DNA of 64,000 nucleotides from Silene latifolia (lineage: Eukaryota > Streptophyta > Magnoliopsida > Caryophyllales > Caryophyllaceae), in NCBI RefSeq assembly GCF_048544455.1, contig NC_133529.1, positions 50,653,901 through 50,717,900 on the forward strand. The letters run 5' to 3'. Position 1 is the first letter of the stretch; each line of letters begins with the position of its first letter. A model generated the notes under the pieces. The model was not told where the DNA came from, searched no databases, and saw only the letters and a list, made by a program, of their open reading frames with translations. The translations under genes were made by a program, and so were the position numbers. Of this stretch, positions 1 through 12,532 are shown in pieces.

Positions 1-363
1 CTTTCTCCTCTCTCTCAACCGGTTTTGGGAGATAAACCAAATAATTTTTGGGTCAATTTTTCTTACAAAATTAATTTTGTCTAGTATGCATAATATTAAT
101 TTTATTAAGAGTGTGTCTTGGGTATAAATCCTTGGGAGAGATCCTATACTTGGGTCTTTGTTCATCCATTGAGGAAAGCAGAAGAACAAGAGAGAAGTAG
201 ATCTCTCTTGTGCCCTAAGTAAACCGAAAATCCAATGTAAGATAAAGATTTCTTCTTTATATTATTTATAAGTTTGCATGCATAAGATCACTTATTAATT
301 TTATGACAAATTAAAATAAAACATATATGAATATGTCAAGTATATAGATCTACTTTTCCTTCA
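1..363 (+). mobile_element. 3' end of a plus-strand copia LTR (partial)
   Basis: Read on the minus strand, this stretch matches the start of the LTR at 21661: it begins tgaagga at 363 and continues through the same blocks, ending in the ccggttgagagag region at the window edge. It is therefore the terminal part of a related LTR in the opposite orientation to the other copia elements here. It is followed by decayed copia internal sequence rather than a primer-binding site, so it is probably the 3' LTR of a plus-strand element inserted there. The rest lies outside the window. Confidence 0.7.
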
Positions 364-1796
364 GACTCATCATGTTTAGCTATGGGTATGTAGTAAGGTT
401 GAGTAGGTTTTATCAACTTCTTGTACCTTACTCAACCTTACTACATACTCGTTTTTCTTTGTAATGTATACATTTGCATTACAAAACTTTCTGAGTACGT
501 GTCGAGATCCAATCAAGACATAGGCCCACTAGCCTTAGAATAGCTCCCACTATTGTCACAGTGTGCGGGACTCATCCTTCTTGCACATCTCATGATTCCA
601 AGTGTACTCAATTTCCTTTGTAAGTATTTCTCATTGTTCTTTATTGCCTAGAACGATTCTAGAAAATCTATTTCTTAAATAACATAGCCACAATGGTATC
701 TTAACCATCCTAATGTGTTTTGATTATGGTTTTGTCGGAAACCATGCGCAATCTCAATTGTCAATTGTCATTTGTGTAACACCCTTACACAAAATTGCAT
801 CAAAAACACTTTGCTTTACATCCTTAATGCTTCTGCAAGCACTTAAGGGTAATCTTTATGGCTTACTTGGTAACTATTACTTAAATTCGATTTGAAACAA
901 TTCATCATACTCAAAGTATATGAAGTGTTATACATCATTTCCTATTTAATTGATTCGGCAGCGGAAGCAAATGGAATCAATCAAATGTTCAACTTGATTG
1001 AACTAGTCATGAATCGTATCAACATAAGACTTCTTATTTGACGCTAATATCATGTGGATTTATCTCCATAAATCTGGATATTAAAGATGTATTATATATC
1101 TCCAAGTCTTAAATCATTCCCAATGATCAATAGGTCATCCACATATTAGACTAATTAAAATTACCGTAATTCCCAATAAACTTCATGTATAAACATAACT
1201 TCTCGACTTATCGGGAAAATATTTATACCATGGTCCAATCATTGATTCCAACTCATTGATGTCCTACTCAAGACCCTCTCTTAAGTTTCACATTATCTTA
1301 GGATTGCAAGAATCTACAAAACTCAAGACATGTATTGAATACATTCCTTCTAATTGAAGAAGTGGGTTTTAGATTCACTCGCTATATATCTCATAATGAA
1401 ACACAATCCCTAAGAAGATCCAAATAGACTTAAGCATTTCAACAAGTGCAAAACACTTTGCTACCAATTAAGCTTTGATATCTAACAATTCACTTGGAAT
1501 TTATTTCGGATTTTCATGGCTCTAAGCCTCGTATTGAGTTGTGACTTAAACACTCTCATGTAAGTCATATGTTCATTAATTTCTAGAAGTAATCAACTTG
1601 AATCAAACGATTTCTTTGTAAGTTATAAGCTCTTTACTTTCTTAAAAGTAGCATGAATTCATCATCTTCAACAAGTGACGAATTTAACCTCCTAGGTTTT
1701 GAAGAAACAACGTCTTACACAAAACGTCTCATATAGCCAAGAAAGACCAGTTTCTTGCGACATAACATTCTTTGTGGCTCTTGAATAATTTCTCCC
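364..1796 (-). pseudogene. Decayed copia pol segment (reverse transcriptase region)
   Basis: This is a second copy of the internal sequence at about 5285-6740, colinear and clearly homologous. On the minus strand it encodes broken copia reverse transcriptase: a YVDD-like stretch near 1105-1150, and around 1330-1450 a decayed form of the KSIRILLAIA...KTAFLNG region. Stops and frameshifts are frequent. It ends abruptly at tctccca (1796), where the copy at 6740 continues, and is joined there directly to a primer-site remnant. That indicates an internal deletion. Confidence 0.7.
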
Positions 1797-1804
1797 ATAC
1801 CACT
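1797..1804 (-). other. Truncated primer-binding site next to E1 left LTR
   Basis: On the minus strand this reads agtggtat, the first bases of the initiator-Met-type copia primer site, directly beside the LTR that starts at 1805. It shows that this LTR once served as the 5' LTR of the deleted internal segment to its left. Confidence 0.55.
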
Positions 1805-2590
1805 TGTTAGAAATCATTATCTCATTATTTAACATATTCATATATGTGACATTTAATTTAGTCATAAAATTAAATACAAATCTTGTGCATGCAAACATAA
1901 ATAGAAGTAAAGAAGAAATCATGTTCCTTACTATGTGATTTCGGTTTTATGGGCACCAACAAGATCTCCTTCTTGTTAGTTCTTGAGCATTCCAAATAAT
2001 GGATGAACAAAGATTCAAGTATAGAATCTCTCCCAAAAGTGAATACCCAAGGAATACTCTTAAAGACTAAAATAATATGATCTAGTATTAGGATTAGTCT
2101 TACTTAAAATTTTGACACAAAATATTTACTTGTTCTCTCTTGTTTTCGGTTGAGAGAGAATAGATGAATGAGTTTTTATTTCACTAGGATTTTCACAAAG
2201 ATAGAGAGAGTATCATTTCTTACACTAGAAATTTTTTTATATAATGATGAATGAATAAATTGAAAAGAAAAACTCTTTTCTTTTTACCTATGGTGGCCGA
2301 AATAATTAGCCTTGGGTAGCATGCCCAATGCCTTTTATTTTTGCTCTTCTCAAAAGCTAGGTGTGCATGGCTACTAGTTAGATATATTCATTGTGTTTTC
2401 CACTTAAGATAAAAACACAATATAAATCTTACACTCCCTCCATTATTTCGACACACTTAAAATAAAATGGGTAGTCTATTTTATTTTGTCATTTGTCAAT
2501 TTTGTCACATGTAACATGTTACATGACATGTCACAATGTAATGTATTTTTAACATATTAAAAATCAACATACTCATAAAATATGTCATTT

Positions 2591-3919
2591 GTAGAGGGGA
2601 TATAGGTTCTGTGGTCCTGATGTTGAGAGCTTTCCTTTCTTTTTCCCAAGCCTCTGGTTTGCAAATGAACAAAGGGAAGTCAAATATCTATAGTAATGGA
2701 GTTGATGAGGGGACTATGCATTTGTTGGTCAAAGCTTCAGGTATGAAGAGAGGGACCATTCATTTCAGATATCTGGGGGTAAATATTTCTCCAAAAAGAT
2801 TGAGTGTGGATGACTGTACTTGCCTTCTGGAAAAGATCACTGATAGGATTAAAGGGGTTGGTGCCTGGAGACTTTCATATGCTGGCAGAGTAGTACTCAT
2901 AAAGTCAGTGTATAGTACTCTTCATAATTATTGGGCACGCATTTTCATCCTTCCAAAGACAGTCCTGCAGCAAATTGCAAGAATGTGTAGAAGATTTCTC
3001 TGGTATGGGACTGATAACAGGGAGAGTCCTGCTTTGGTTTCCTGGGAGAATATCTGCAAACCTAAAAGGAAAGGGGGATTAGGCATCAAGCATCTGATCT
3101 GGTGGAATGTGGCAGCCATAGTGAAGTATGCTTGGTGGGTCTTCACTAAAGGACCAAGGACCAAGATTGGATTGATTATTTACCTGGTCAGGGGTCAAGT
3201 TGGGCGTGGAGGAAGGTCTGCTGGGCTAAGGAACTAGTTAAGCCTCATCTTCTTACCACTCATGATTATACTATTAAGTTGGGTTATACTTGGCTGACTA
3301 ATGATAGCCCTGATATAGCCTGGCATCCTTGGACTTCAACCAGATTAATTATCCCAAGACATGGTTTCATTGTTTGGTTAACTGCTCACAAACGTCTTCT
3401 TACTCAAGATAGACTGTTGAGAATGGGAATTACTCAGACAAATGTGTGCTTTTTGTGTGGGTGCAATGCAGAGACAGTTGAGCATCTGTTCTTCCAGTGC
3501 CCATTTAGTAGCAGATGCTTGGAGTTGGCTGCAACTTGGCTGAAGATTGCTCCTCCAGATAAAGGGGTGATGGAATGGTGGGTCAAACAGCGGGCTCGCT
3601 CTTTGCTATTAAAACAGGTCATTGCTGTTGTTCTTGCTAGTCTGATATACCATGTTTGGATGAGCAGGAACAAATGCCGGATTGAGGGGATAGTACCTCA
3701 TCCTCAACAGGTGGTAAAGAGGTGTAAGGAGGAAACTTTGTTGCGTATAAAATGCTCTGGATTAGAATAAAAAATATTAGGAGCAAATGATTGGTTACAT
3801 TCAATTGTAAATGGTTCTTAAAATCTGTCCTTAAAGCTTTTGATAAAAGCTTAAGGGAATTGTATGGGTGACTTTGTTCTTTATCAATGATAACTTACTC
3901 TTTCCCAAAAAAAAATAAA
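2591..3919 (+). mobile_element. 5'-truncated LINE (L1-type) insertion
   Basis: An insertion of about 1.33 kb is flanked by a 16-bp direct duplication (2575-2590 and 3920-3935, ataaaatatgtcattt). It ends in an A-rich tail at about 3907-3919. Truncated 5' end, A-rich 3' end and a long target duplication are the hallmarks of LINE target-primed reverse transcription. The interrupted sequence is the E1 left LTR, so this is one of the youngest layers of the stack. Confidence 0.9.
2593..3770 (+). pseudogene. LINE reverse transcriptase C-terminal half plus zf-RVT
   Basis: The first frame (to 3237) contains the region just after the catalytic FADD box of plant LINE reverse transcriptase, with SGLQMNKGKS and the FRYLGVNISP motif, then the linker ending near WWVFTK. 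A second frame (about 3165-3770) carries the reverse-transcriptase-associated zinc-binding region, with CFLCGCNAETVEHLFFQCPF as the Cys/His motif, and ends at a TAA before the 3' tail. The two frames are offset: a deletion around 3160-3170 removed part of the linker. The 5' truncation falls right after where the catalytic aspartates would be, so the fragment cannot encode an active enzyme. Confidence 0.85.
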
Positions 3920-4440
3920 ATAAAATATGTCATTTACAAAATCGACTAGTAATTCGTAATTACTTGTACCAAAACGGTTTATCAAATTATAAATTACAAC
4001 GTCTTGTATTTATAATAAATTATTCATTCAATTTCTATTTCAATTGTTTCGTAAACAATAATTTTATCCAAGTAATAAAACAATTTAATTACTTAGACCG
4101 TATCTAATATAATCGAATTAGATAAAGAAGACACGTTAATTTTACTCACAAGATCATCCGTCAATTTTAAGCAATTTAATTAACTCAGACGGCATACGAT
4201 TAATTAAATAATCAATTAAGAGTATTTCCCTATAGGTATGACCTAAGGGGATCAACTGATCACCACCGTCGCACGACAGTAATGTCAAACTCTAGTCAGC
4301 CAATCATTATCGATATGTGTGGACCAGTTGACTGTAAAAATATTACACCCCACATGTATTCTTAAAATGAGATTTAAACATGTGATCATCATGATCGACA
4401 GTTGTGATCGCATTATTGTCGGAGGACACTTATCCCAACA

Positions 4441-7400
4441 ATATCCCACTTGTCCTCGACAAGTGTGCGTCACCAATTCTCTTGTCCTATTACTATCTCC
4501 CACTCAATGCAAGGTGTCTTTCAGGTCGTACTTGCAAGTGATCACATCGAGAGTGGTTTCCTCGATCTGGAGAATAACTGATTGACCGGAATTATCTACC
4601 ATAGATACCTTCCTAGCGTGGCCACGCATTTCCAGTTCATTACTCCTCGAGTGGCCCTGAGATATTGTTATAACCCTGACAAGGGGGTGGACAATTCCTA
4701 TCGCACTTATTCCCTTTGACTAGCTACAGCCATCATAACCCAAAATATGCCCATTTGACCCCATTTACGAAGGTCGTAGTAACACAAATCAAAGTTAATC
4801 TGAAACTGTGCCACCTTAGGCGAACAGTCTTTAGTCAAAAGAATCGACTCATTAGAATACTATAGTAGCTCTCGCCACGACCAGGCTATATAAATTTGCC
4901 AGAACTCTATAAGCGGTCATTAGCCCGACAAAGTGTTCCTAACCGTCTGCCTATGTGATCGACTAGTCATTCTCATATGACTCTATGACACTTGAACTTG
5001 CCATCAATCGCATCACACTCTAGTCACTTCGAGACGTCACCTCATACAAGTGACTATGGGCGAATACCATGTTAATCCGGGTTCACTTTAACGGGGTTCA
5101 ATGTTGTCTTTACAACCCGTTTGGATGTAACAAAGTATAAAGGAGTTTTCAGATTTAAAAACTCGAACGACAAATGTGATTATCACATATGAATAGTCAA
5201 TACCTGATTACTACTTCATATTTTTATAATCCATTTTCATCTTATATGTAGTTGTTCATCTCAATGCAATTGAAATGACATATGACATGACTCATCATGA
5301 TAAGCCCATGAGAAGGCTTTGTTTAGTAGGTTTTATCAACTTCTTGTACCTTACTCAACCTTACTACATACTCGTTTTCCTTTGTAAAGTATACATTTGC
5401 ATTACAAAACTTTCTGAGTACGTGTCTAAATCCAATCCAGACATAAGCTCTCTAGCCTTAGAATAGCTCCCACTGTTTTCACAGTGTGCGGGATCCATCC
5501 TCTTGCACATCTCATGATTGCAAGTGTACTCAATTTCCGTTGTAAGCATCTCTCATTATTCTTTATTACCTAGAACGATTCTAACAAATCCATTTCTTAA
5601 ATAACATAGCCACAATGGTTCCTTAACCATCTTCAGGTGTTTTGAATACGGTTTTTGTCCGAAACCTTATACAATCTCAACAGTAATTAGTGTAAGCCCT
5701 TACACAAATTAGTGAATTGCATCAAAACACTTAACTTTACATCCTTAATGCTTCCTCAAGCACATAAGGATAATCTATATGGCTACTAGGTAACTATTAC
5801 TTAAATTCGATTTGAACAACTCCAATTCATCATACTCAAAGTATGTGAAGTGTTATACATCATTACTCATTTAGTTGATCTGGCAGCGGAAGCAATTTGA
5901 ATCAATCAAATGTGTTCAACTCGATTGAACTAATCATGAATCTTATCAACATAAGACTTCTTATTTGACGCTAATATCATGTAGATTTATCTCCATAAAT
6001 CCAGATATTAAAGATGTATTATAATACTCTAAAAGTCTTAAATCATTCCCAATGATCAATATGTCATCCACATATAAGACTAATTAAAATTACCGTAACT
6101 CCCACTAAACTCCATGTATAAACACAACTTCTCAACTTATCGAGAAAAGTTTTATAACATGATCAAAACATTGATTCCAACTCATTGATGTCCTACTTAA
6201 GACCCTCTCTTAAGTTTCACATTATCTTAGGATGGTAAGAATCTACAAAACTCAAGACATGTATTGAATACATTCCTTCTAATTGAAGAAGTGGGTTTTA
6301 GATTCACTCGTTATATGTATATCATCATAATGAAATACAATCCCTAAGAAGATCCGAATAGTGCAAAACACTTTGCAACTAATCAAGCTTTGATATCTCT
6401 CTTTGATATCCAACAATTCCATTCGGAATTTATTTCGGATTTTCATGGCTCTAAGCCTTGTATTGAGTTGTGACTTAAACACTCTTATGTAAGTCATATA
6501 TTCATTACTTTCCAGAAGTAACTTGAATCAAACAATTTCTTTGTAAGTTGTAAGCTCTTTACTTTCTTAAAAGTAACACTAATTCATCATCTTCAACAAG
6601 TGATGGCTTTAACCTCCTAGGTTTTGAAGAAACAACGTCATACACAAAATGTACAACGTCTTACACAAAACGTCTCATGTAGCCAAGAAAGACCAGTTTC
6701 TTGTGACACAACATTTTGTGGCTTTTGAATAATTTCTCCCACTCTGTCTTCTAGGAATAAACTTGTATTCTAGAAAGACAGCTTCACGAGCCACAAACCC
6801 GTTGTACTCGTGATTATAATAAGAAAAAATGAGCATTTGTTTCTTTTGAAAACTTACAAACATGGTACCCTACCATTTCATATCTCATATGATTCGTTTT
6901 AGATTTAGTGGAAAAATAATTTAGACAAAAATGATAAATTCCCCAAAAGGATCAAGTAACTCAAAGTAACTTGATTGAAGTCCAAACCATATCGAATAGC
7001 GTTTGAATTCTTTATCCAACCACACATTATCCCATAATGCGTGCTAAGAGAGATTAATTTTGTGATACTATATCACATTTCCTTTGGCTTATATCAAAGT
7101 CTACGCTTTGATAATCCCATCATGACAAAATCGTGATTCTTTGAACTCTTTGAACTTCTTCAATGATTTCTCTATTTACCTTATTAAGTGAACATATTAG
7201 CGTCAACTTAAATCGTTGGTAAAAGAAAATGATCAACCTATTTTGGATCAATGATTTAAAACCTCGGTTTACTTTTCAACCAAAAGGCACGAGACATCTT
7301 GCTTTGAATACAAGATACGCATATACCATTAACAATCTAATGGTTTCAAGAGTACTCGATAACTCTTTGCGTTCATCATTTGAGAATTTAAGGTTTAATC

Positions 7401-8400
7401 TTGGGTTACCAATTTGAGTTTTGCATCATCTACATGATATATCATTCTAGTTTTGTTTAGAATATAATCACCTTGATAATGGGCTAGCCATACATCAAAT
7501 CGTGGTGTATAGGGTTACAAAAGTGAAACCTCTTTTGTGTCTTACCAAAATTATATTCTTATCTAGAGTTTAATAACTTAATAGTCATTATTAAGGTATA
7601 AATATAAACCCAAAACTAGATTGAGTACATAATGACTCTATCTCTCGACATCATTGTTGCTAGTCGTCATATTCTAATCATCTTATGTATCGAATACAAT
7701 GATGAAAACCTCCACTAGTTTCTAATATTGACGAAGTTCTACTAGGAAAATTTATGTTTAATCGAATAAACATTTAAAGAAGAAGGTCCCATTAGATGTC
7801 CCACAACTAACTTGTTGATTCTTCAATAATTTGGGGTAGTTTCCTTTCTAGCGTCCAACAATTAAGACAATGGAAACATTATCGGTCGGGAATGATAGGT
7901 TTAGTATTGTTATTCTCAATAACGTTACTTTTAACATTACCTTGTATCAATTCCATTCTAATTTTACTTCTTAGAACCTTATCCTTTTCTTAACGGTTTA
8001 AGAGAATGCTCCCACTCATTTCAATGAGTCTTTGCTTAGAGAAGCAAAATTGAATTTCATGAAGACTACTCTTCATTCGTTCGTTTAGTCTTAAAACTTT
8101 CATTGAAGTGGTTGCGGTATTTTGGTCAATTTTGATTTCCAACAAATCCAGTTACCAAAATGATTTAACGTTTCAAAGTACTTGACTTAATTAAGCATAT
8201 GAGAAACAATTGTAAATAGATATGTTAGTCAAGAATCAAAAACCCTTTTGATCACAAATAACTTCCATCTATACTCTTCACAAGAGATCCTTACAATGGA
8301 CAATTCGAGGTTTTAGAAGAAAATTCATATTTGTCTGTAGTTACGATGTTTTAATGGAGATTTGAATCAAAAATCGAAATGATATCGTATATGAATTGTG
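4441..8400 (-). pseudogene. Decayed copia internal region of E1 (gag-pol relic)
   Basis: The purine tract side is at 4441-4457. Between about 5280 and 6900 the minus strand holds a broken copia reverse transcriptase: a YVDD box in 6026-6078 and, near 6280-6400, the relic KSIRIFLGIV...KTHFFN corresponding to the conserved KSIRILLAIA...KTAFLNG. From about 6700 to 8400 the sequence is homologous to E2 (25200-26900), but I cannot assign integrase or gag motifs. No frame is longer than about 75 codons. The decay is shared with E2, so it predates their separation. Small open frames inside are chance. Confidence 0.7.
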
Positions 8401-10590
8401 GTAAATAAATAGAACAATATGATAACGGAATAGTGGAAAACTTAACATTTATCGTTTTATTAATACTTGTAAATAACAAGTGAAGCATTTACATAGTGAC
8501 CTCTACCCAACTATGATAAATGATTCCAAGTTCCAAATTTATATTAATTTGGGCACGGTGTGGCCGATGAATACCTTATCAATATAACTCGGTGGATTAA
8601 CTCTTTAATCGATTTTACTTTTAGAACTCTTGGTCGATAAAATTACATTAATATTTATCTTTAGCCCGGAACACATGCGACTACGGTCACGAATACTTCC
8701 GTTGAGCTCAATCCAAATTTCGAATAAATGTGTCCATGATCCAAACCCACATTAACTTGGGCACGGTGTGGCCGATGAAACCCTCATCAACATGAATTCG
8801 GTGGATAGACATTTATCACCCACTTTCCCTACCTAACAAGGTTTGTACCCCGGTGTGGCCGAGTGCACTCCCTCACGAAATAGGTTTTCATGGTTTCTAC
8901 TTTTTGGTAAGGCTAAGTCTCAATTGTTTATTTTTAGCGAGAGGTCATGTCAATTTATTATCTATCACGTTTTAAGTGAACTAAAGCGGTGAACTACGAT
9001 AATTGTAATTGACACGGTCGATAAACTCGATAAAATGATGATGCATGTTTTAGTTATGGCGATTTAGCGATGCATGCAACATATAAATAAAATGCAAAGC
9101 ATAAATAAAATCCTAGTATGGCCTTCCTAAAATAGTAAATCTAATAAACTATTACAAATTCGGAAACCAACTCCTTTGGTCCCTTGAGCTTCGGTCTTGG
9201 CACGCATTTCAAAGCAATACTTTCTTTAATGGATCGCCTTCTCGAGTGGCACCGTCTTCAAGGAACTCCGGAATAAATAAATTACATAATAAATTACATA
9301 ATTTCCTATTATACATTTGTAATTAAAATAAAATAAATCTATTAAATTACAAAAAGGTGATACGAGATCACAATAATTACAACCGAATCGATATTCCCAT
9401 ACATTTCGGGTAATACCAATTAAAACTAAGGCCATACTAAGTAAAATTACATAAAATTAAAATAAAATTATGACAATCATAAATAAAATGCAGCATTCTA
9501 ATATGTATGAACATGCCCAATTTTATGCTAAATCGCCTTTAAAGAGCCATTATCGTATATTAATCGGTTTTTACGGATTTGCGTGATTTAACCTTTTATA
9601 ATCACAATAATTACATAAATTCATATTTATGTACAAGTTAATTACCCTAACCAACTTAGGACTCAAAATTAGTCTCCACTAACATATTGACAATAATTAA
9701 CTTATATTTCTTATAATTGTTCATAAATGGACTCAAAAATACAATATTATGTCATAAACTTCAAATAAATCATAAAAATTTCAAATAAATTTGAAATTTG
9801 AAATTTAAACTCATGAACATTCTCGAAAAATACCATGACACTCATAATGCTAAAAAACATAGGTTAAAATTTCGAAATATATTGAGAAAAAAAATGTTGC
9901 GGTTTATCCGATTTAACAATTATTACAATAAAAAATATGAGAAAAATTATTTTTCTTAACTTTTCACTTTTAGATCTGAAATATGTGATAAAATGCAACA
10001 TGTGACGTTTTTCCTTAGTCATGAAGTATGTTTTAACAATTTCTACTAATTAAAGTCACTATTTATGTGATTTTTCATCAAAAATTCATAAATTATGCAT
10101 AAAGACTTCATTATTGCCAAATATTTTACACACATCTTGTAAAATTGTATGTGACAACATACTAAATTTCTATGACCAGATTCGAAATATAACTCATATT
10201 AACCTATTTTCTCATTTAAATACGATTTTAACTTGAAAAATCCATATTTCGAGCATAACAACTCATATTATTATGAAAATTTACAGGCCATCAGTAGATA
10301 ATTTATGTGAAAACATATCCAAAAATCACCAGAAAAATCGAAGTTTAGCTATTTTTCGTCCAAAATTGACATTTTTATCATAAAAATCACATTTTAATGC
10401 CATTATTATATAAAATGAACAATAAAATCCATAAATAAACCCAAAAATCCTAAAAAAAATTTAGGATCAGAAACTTTAACAAGCAAATAAATTTCGTGAT
10501 ATATCATAATAAACACAAATTTATAAGTTTTGTTTGTTAATCGCATAACCCGGAAAAATAATAACCGATTTGCATGCAAACAACCTAAGG
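8401..10590 (-). other. E1 5' leader (non-coding)
   Basis: This is the AT-rich stretch between the primer site and the expected gag position. It is not coding in any frame. It holds the 16-base motif tagaactcttggtcga (8622-8637), short repeats with the family word cggtgtggccga (8551, 8759, 8851) and one long-range inverted repeat (9112-9123 with 9430-9441). Confidence 0.65.
9112..9441 (-). promoter_or_regulatory. Long-range stem in E1 leader
   Basis: The arm cctagtatggcctt (9112-9125) pairs with aaggccatactaag (9428-9441), giving 14 bp with one position that is G-U in the minus-strand RNA. Arms at equivalent positions occur in E2, E3 and E4. The function is unknown; a structured leader is one possibility and ancient MITE ends are another. 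Confidence 0.6.
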
Positions 10591-10604
10591 CTCATGATAC
10601 CGCT
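10591..10604 (-). other. E1 primer-binding site
   Basis: The minus strand reads agcggtatcatgag beside the LTR. This is a diverged form of the initiator-Met site tggtatcagag common in plant copia elements. It fixes the element's orientation. Confidence 0.7.
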
Positions 10605-11923
10605 TGTTAGAAATCTATATCTCATTATACAACATATTCATATATGTTACAATTTAATTTAGTCATAAAATTAATTCGTGATCTTTTGCATGCAAACTAA
10701 ATAAGAAGAGATAAGAAAATAGATTTTCTCACCATTATAAATTCGGCTATTTGGGCACCAACAAGATCTCCTACTGGTTAGTTCTTGAGCTATAATGAAT
10801 ATTAGGATGATCCTCCAAAATCCCAAAGTAGAGATTCTCCTGTTGATTGCACCCAAGATTATCCCTTATCCCCACTAAATAATATTAGCTAGATATTAGT
10901 TTAGTAGTTTACCTTAAAATTGATTACTAACACTTATATATTACATTAATAATTTTAGTTATCTTTTATGAACAATTTGAATCAAAAATCTCATGTTTTG
11001 ATGAAGATTAAAGAGAGAAAAGAGAATAATGCATGAACTTTTGCATGTGATAATGTAAGAATGAAATAAGAGAACTAATTCTCTCTTAAAGTGAAGGAGG
11101 AGCACGGTTGGAGTAGTCCAACTAAGGGCATCTTCTTTTCTCTTTTTGTCTTCACAGGAAATAGATGTGTAAGATGTGTAAGAGTAGGTGTAAGGCTAGT
11201 TGTAGGTAGGCATCATCATGACATTTTATCAAATAAAATAAAATAACCAAAACCCACTAACACTCCTTCCATATTTCGGTCCATCCTCCATAAAATGGAC
11301 TATCATTTTATTTTGTCAATTTGTCAATTGTCACACAATATGTCACATGTAGCATGTTGCATGTTATTAATTAATTTAATGTATATTTATCACATAAATA
11401 TCATTTTATAAATTAATTAAATTACATACAATAAATTGACTAGTGATACTTGATCACATAAATAAAATGGGTCATTTAATTATAATTCACAATATCTTGA
11501 AATTATAATTAACCATTCATTCATATCTCTATTGTTTCTCAGACAATAAACAATTTTAGTAACACGCCTTTTCAATTACTAAAATAAATCTTATTTAATC
11601 CCATTACTATAAGATATCAATATTCTCTCTCACAAATGAATTGTTCAATTTTAAGGAATTGATCAACTTGTATCGTCATACAATTAATCAACTTTACAGA
11701 TAAGGGCATCATCCTTTAGGTGTGACCTTAAGGGATCAACTGACCACCACCGTCCCACGACAGTAACGTCAAACTCTAGCAAGCCAATCGTTACCGATTA
11801 ATGTTGATCAGTTGGCTATAAAATGAATCATCCCTTACGTATTCTTAAAATGAGATTTAAACATGTGATCAATATGATCGACAATTGTGATCGCATTATT
11901 GTCGAAGGACACATATTCCAACA
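10605..11923 (-). repeat. E1 right (5') LTR
   Basis: It starts TGTTAGAAAT and ends CCAACA, 1319 bp. It is clearly diverged from the left LTR in length and sequence, so E1 is older than E2 and E3. The conserved LTR block is at 11716-11817. The right end abuts E4 gag at 11924. Confidence 0.8.
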
Positions 11924-12532
11924 GAGGAGTGCATGAATTTCATGGTAACTCTTATCCATGTCATTCATGTTGTAGTTTACCCTAAAGTGGGCAAACTTGG
12001 TGGGGAGTGAGTGGAGGATTCGATCCACTACAAGAGTGTTAGGAATCTTACACCCTAGACGCTCTAGGATGTCAACATATTCGACCATTTTGAGTACATG
12101 GGGACCAACCTTTTGGCCCCTCTCAAGCTTAGCTTCAAAGAAGCGTGCCGCCGCATCGTATTGACGGACTTTAGGTGTTTGTGAAAACATAGTGATCATA
12201 CGAGTGAATATCTCGTAAGCATTTAAAGAAATGCATGATAGCTTGAGCTTTGGGGATATTGACCATATCAACACATTCTTGATATCATTCAACATCCTCA
12301 CATATTCATCATGGGCGGTCCGCACCGCCGATGAAGCTCTTGTACCGGGCTCAATTGGAGGAGCATCGGTCAAGTAAGTGAGGACATTGTCGGACAACGC
12401 GACACTTTTGATGTTGGATTCCCATTCAAGAAAGTTACTACCGTCATCTTTTAAAATACATTTGTCCATAACGGACCTTACCCATGAATCTTTGCCTAGT
12501 GAAGTAGTCGATGGAGTTGATGAAGTTGCCAT
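11924..12532 (-). pseudogene. Copia gag N-terminal part of E4 (cut by E1)
   Basis: The frame starts at an ATG at 12532 and encodes about 203 residues of copia Gag of the UBN2 type, including GSNFLEWESNIKSV near residue 30, DAAARFFEAKLERGQK in the middle and VVDRILHSLPTKFAHF near the break. E1 is inserted at 11923/11924. The open frame continues about 31 codons into the E1 LTR to 11828, making a meaningless chimeric tail, and the zinc knuckle and everything downstream are lost from this segment. The start is supported by the leader: the conserved 16-base motif sits 224 nt upstream, as in E3. The visible frame has no stop, so E4 is less decayed than E1. Confidence 0.85.

Larger units (their letters stand above)
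1805..4440 (-). repeat. E1 left LTR, split by a LINE insertion
   Basis: It starts TGTTAGAAAT and ends CCCAACA. Without the LINE (2591-3919 plus one target duplication) it is about 1.3 kb, close to the 1319-bp partner at 10605-11923. It contains the conserved block (4234-4333) found in all copia LTRs of this window. A purine-rich tract follows at 4441-4457 on the minus strand. Confidence 0.8.
1805..11923 (-). mobile_element. Copia element E1 (LTR-internal-LTR, non-autonomous)
   Basis: Two related LTRs (1805-4440, interrupted by a LINE, and 10605-11923) enclose about 6.2 kb of internal sequence. The element reads on the minus strand: purine-tract side at 4441, primer site at 10591-10604. The pol region is heavily decayed and no gag frame is recognisable. 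A partial extra unit (364-1804) abuts the left LTR, so the locus is an LTR-internal-LTR-internal array. The right end lies inside the gag gene of E4. No direct repeat can be checked because the outer left end is outside the window. Confidence 0.75.

Noticed and set aside
4285..4585. Open frames on both strands near the LTR end
   Set aside because: Fall in LTR and purine-tract sequence; the same peptide appears at the end of the chimeric frame at 11828, purely because both are E1 LTR.
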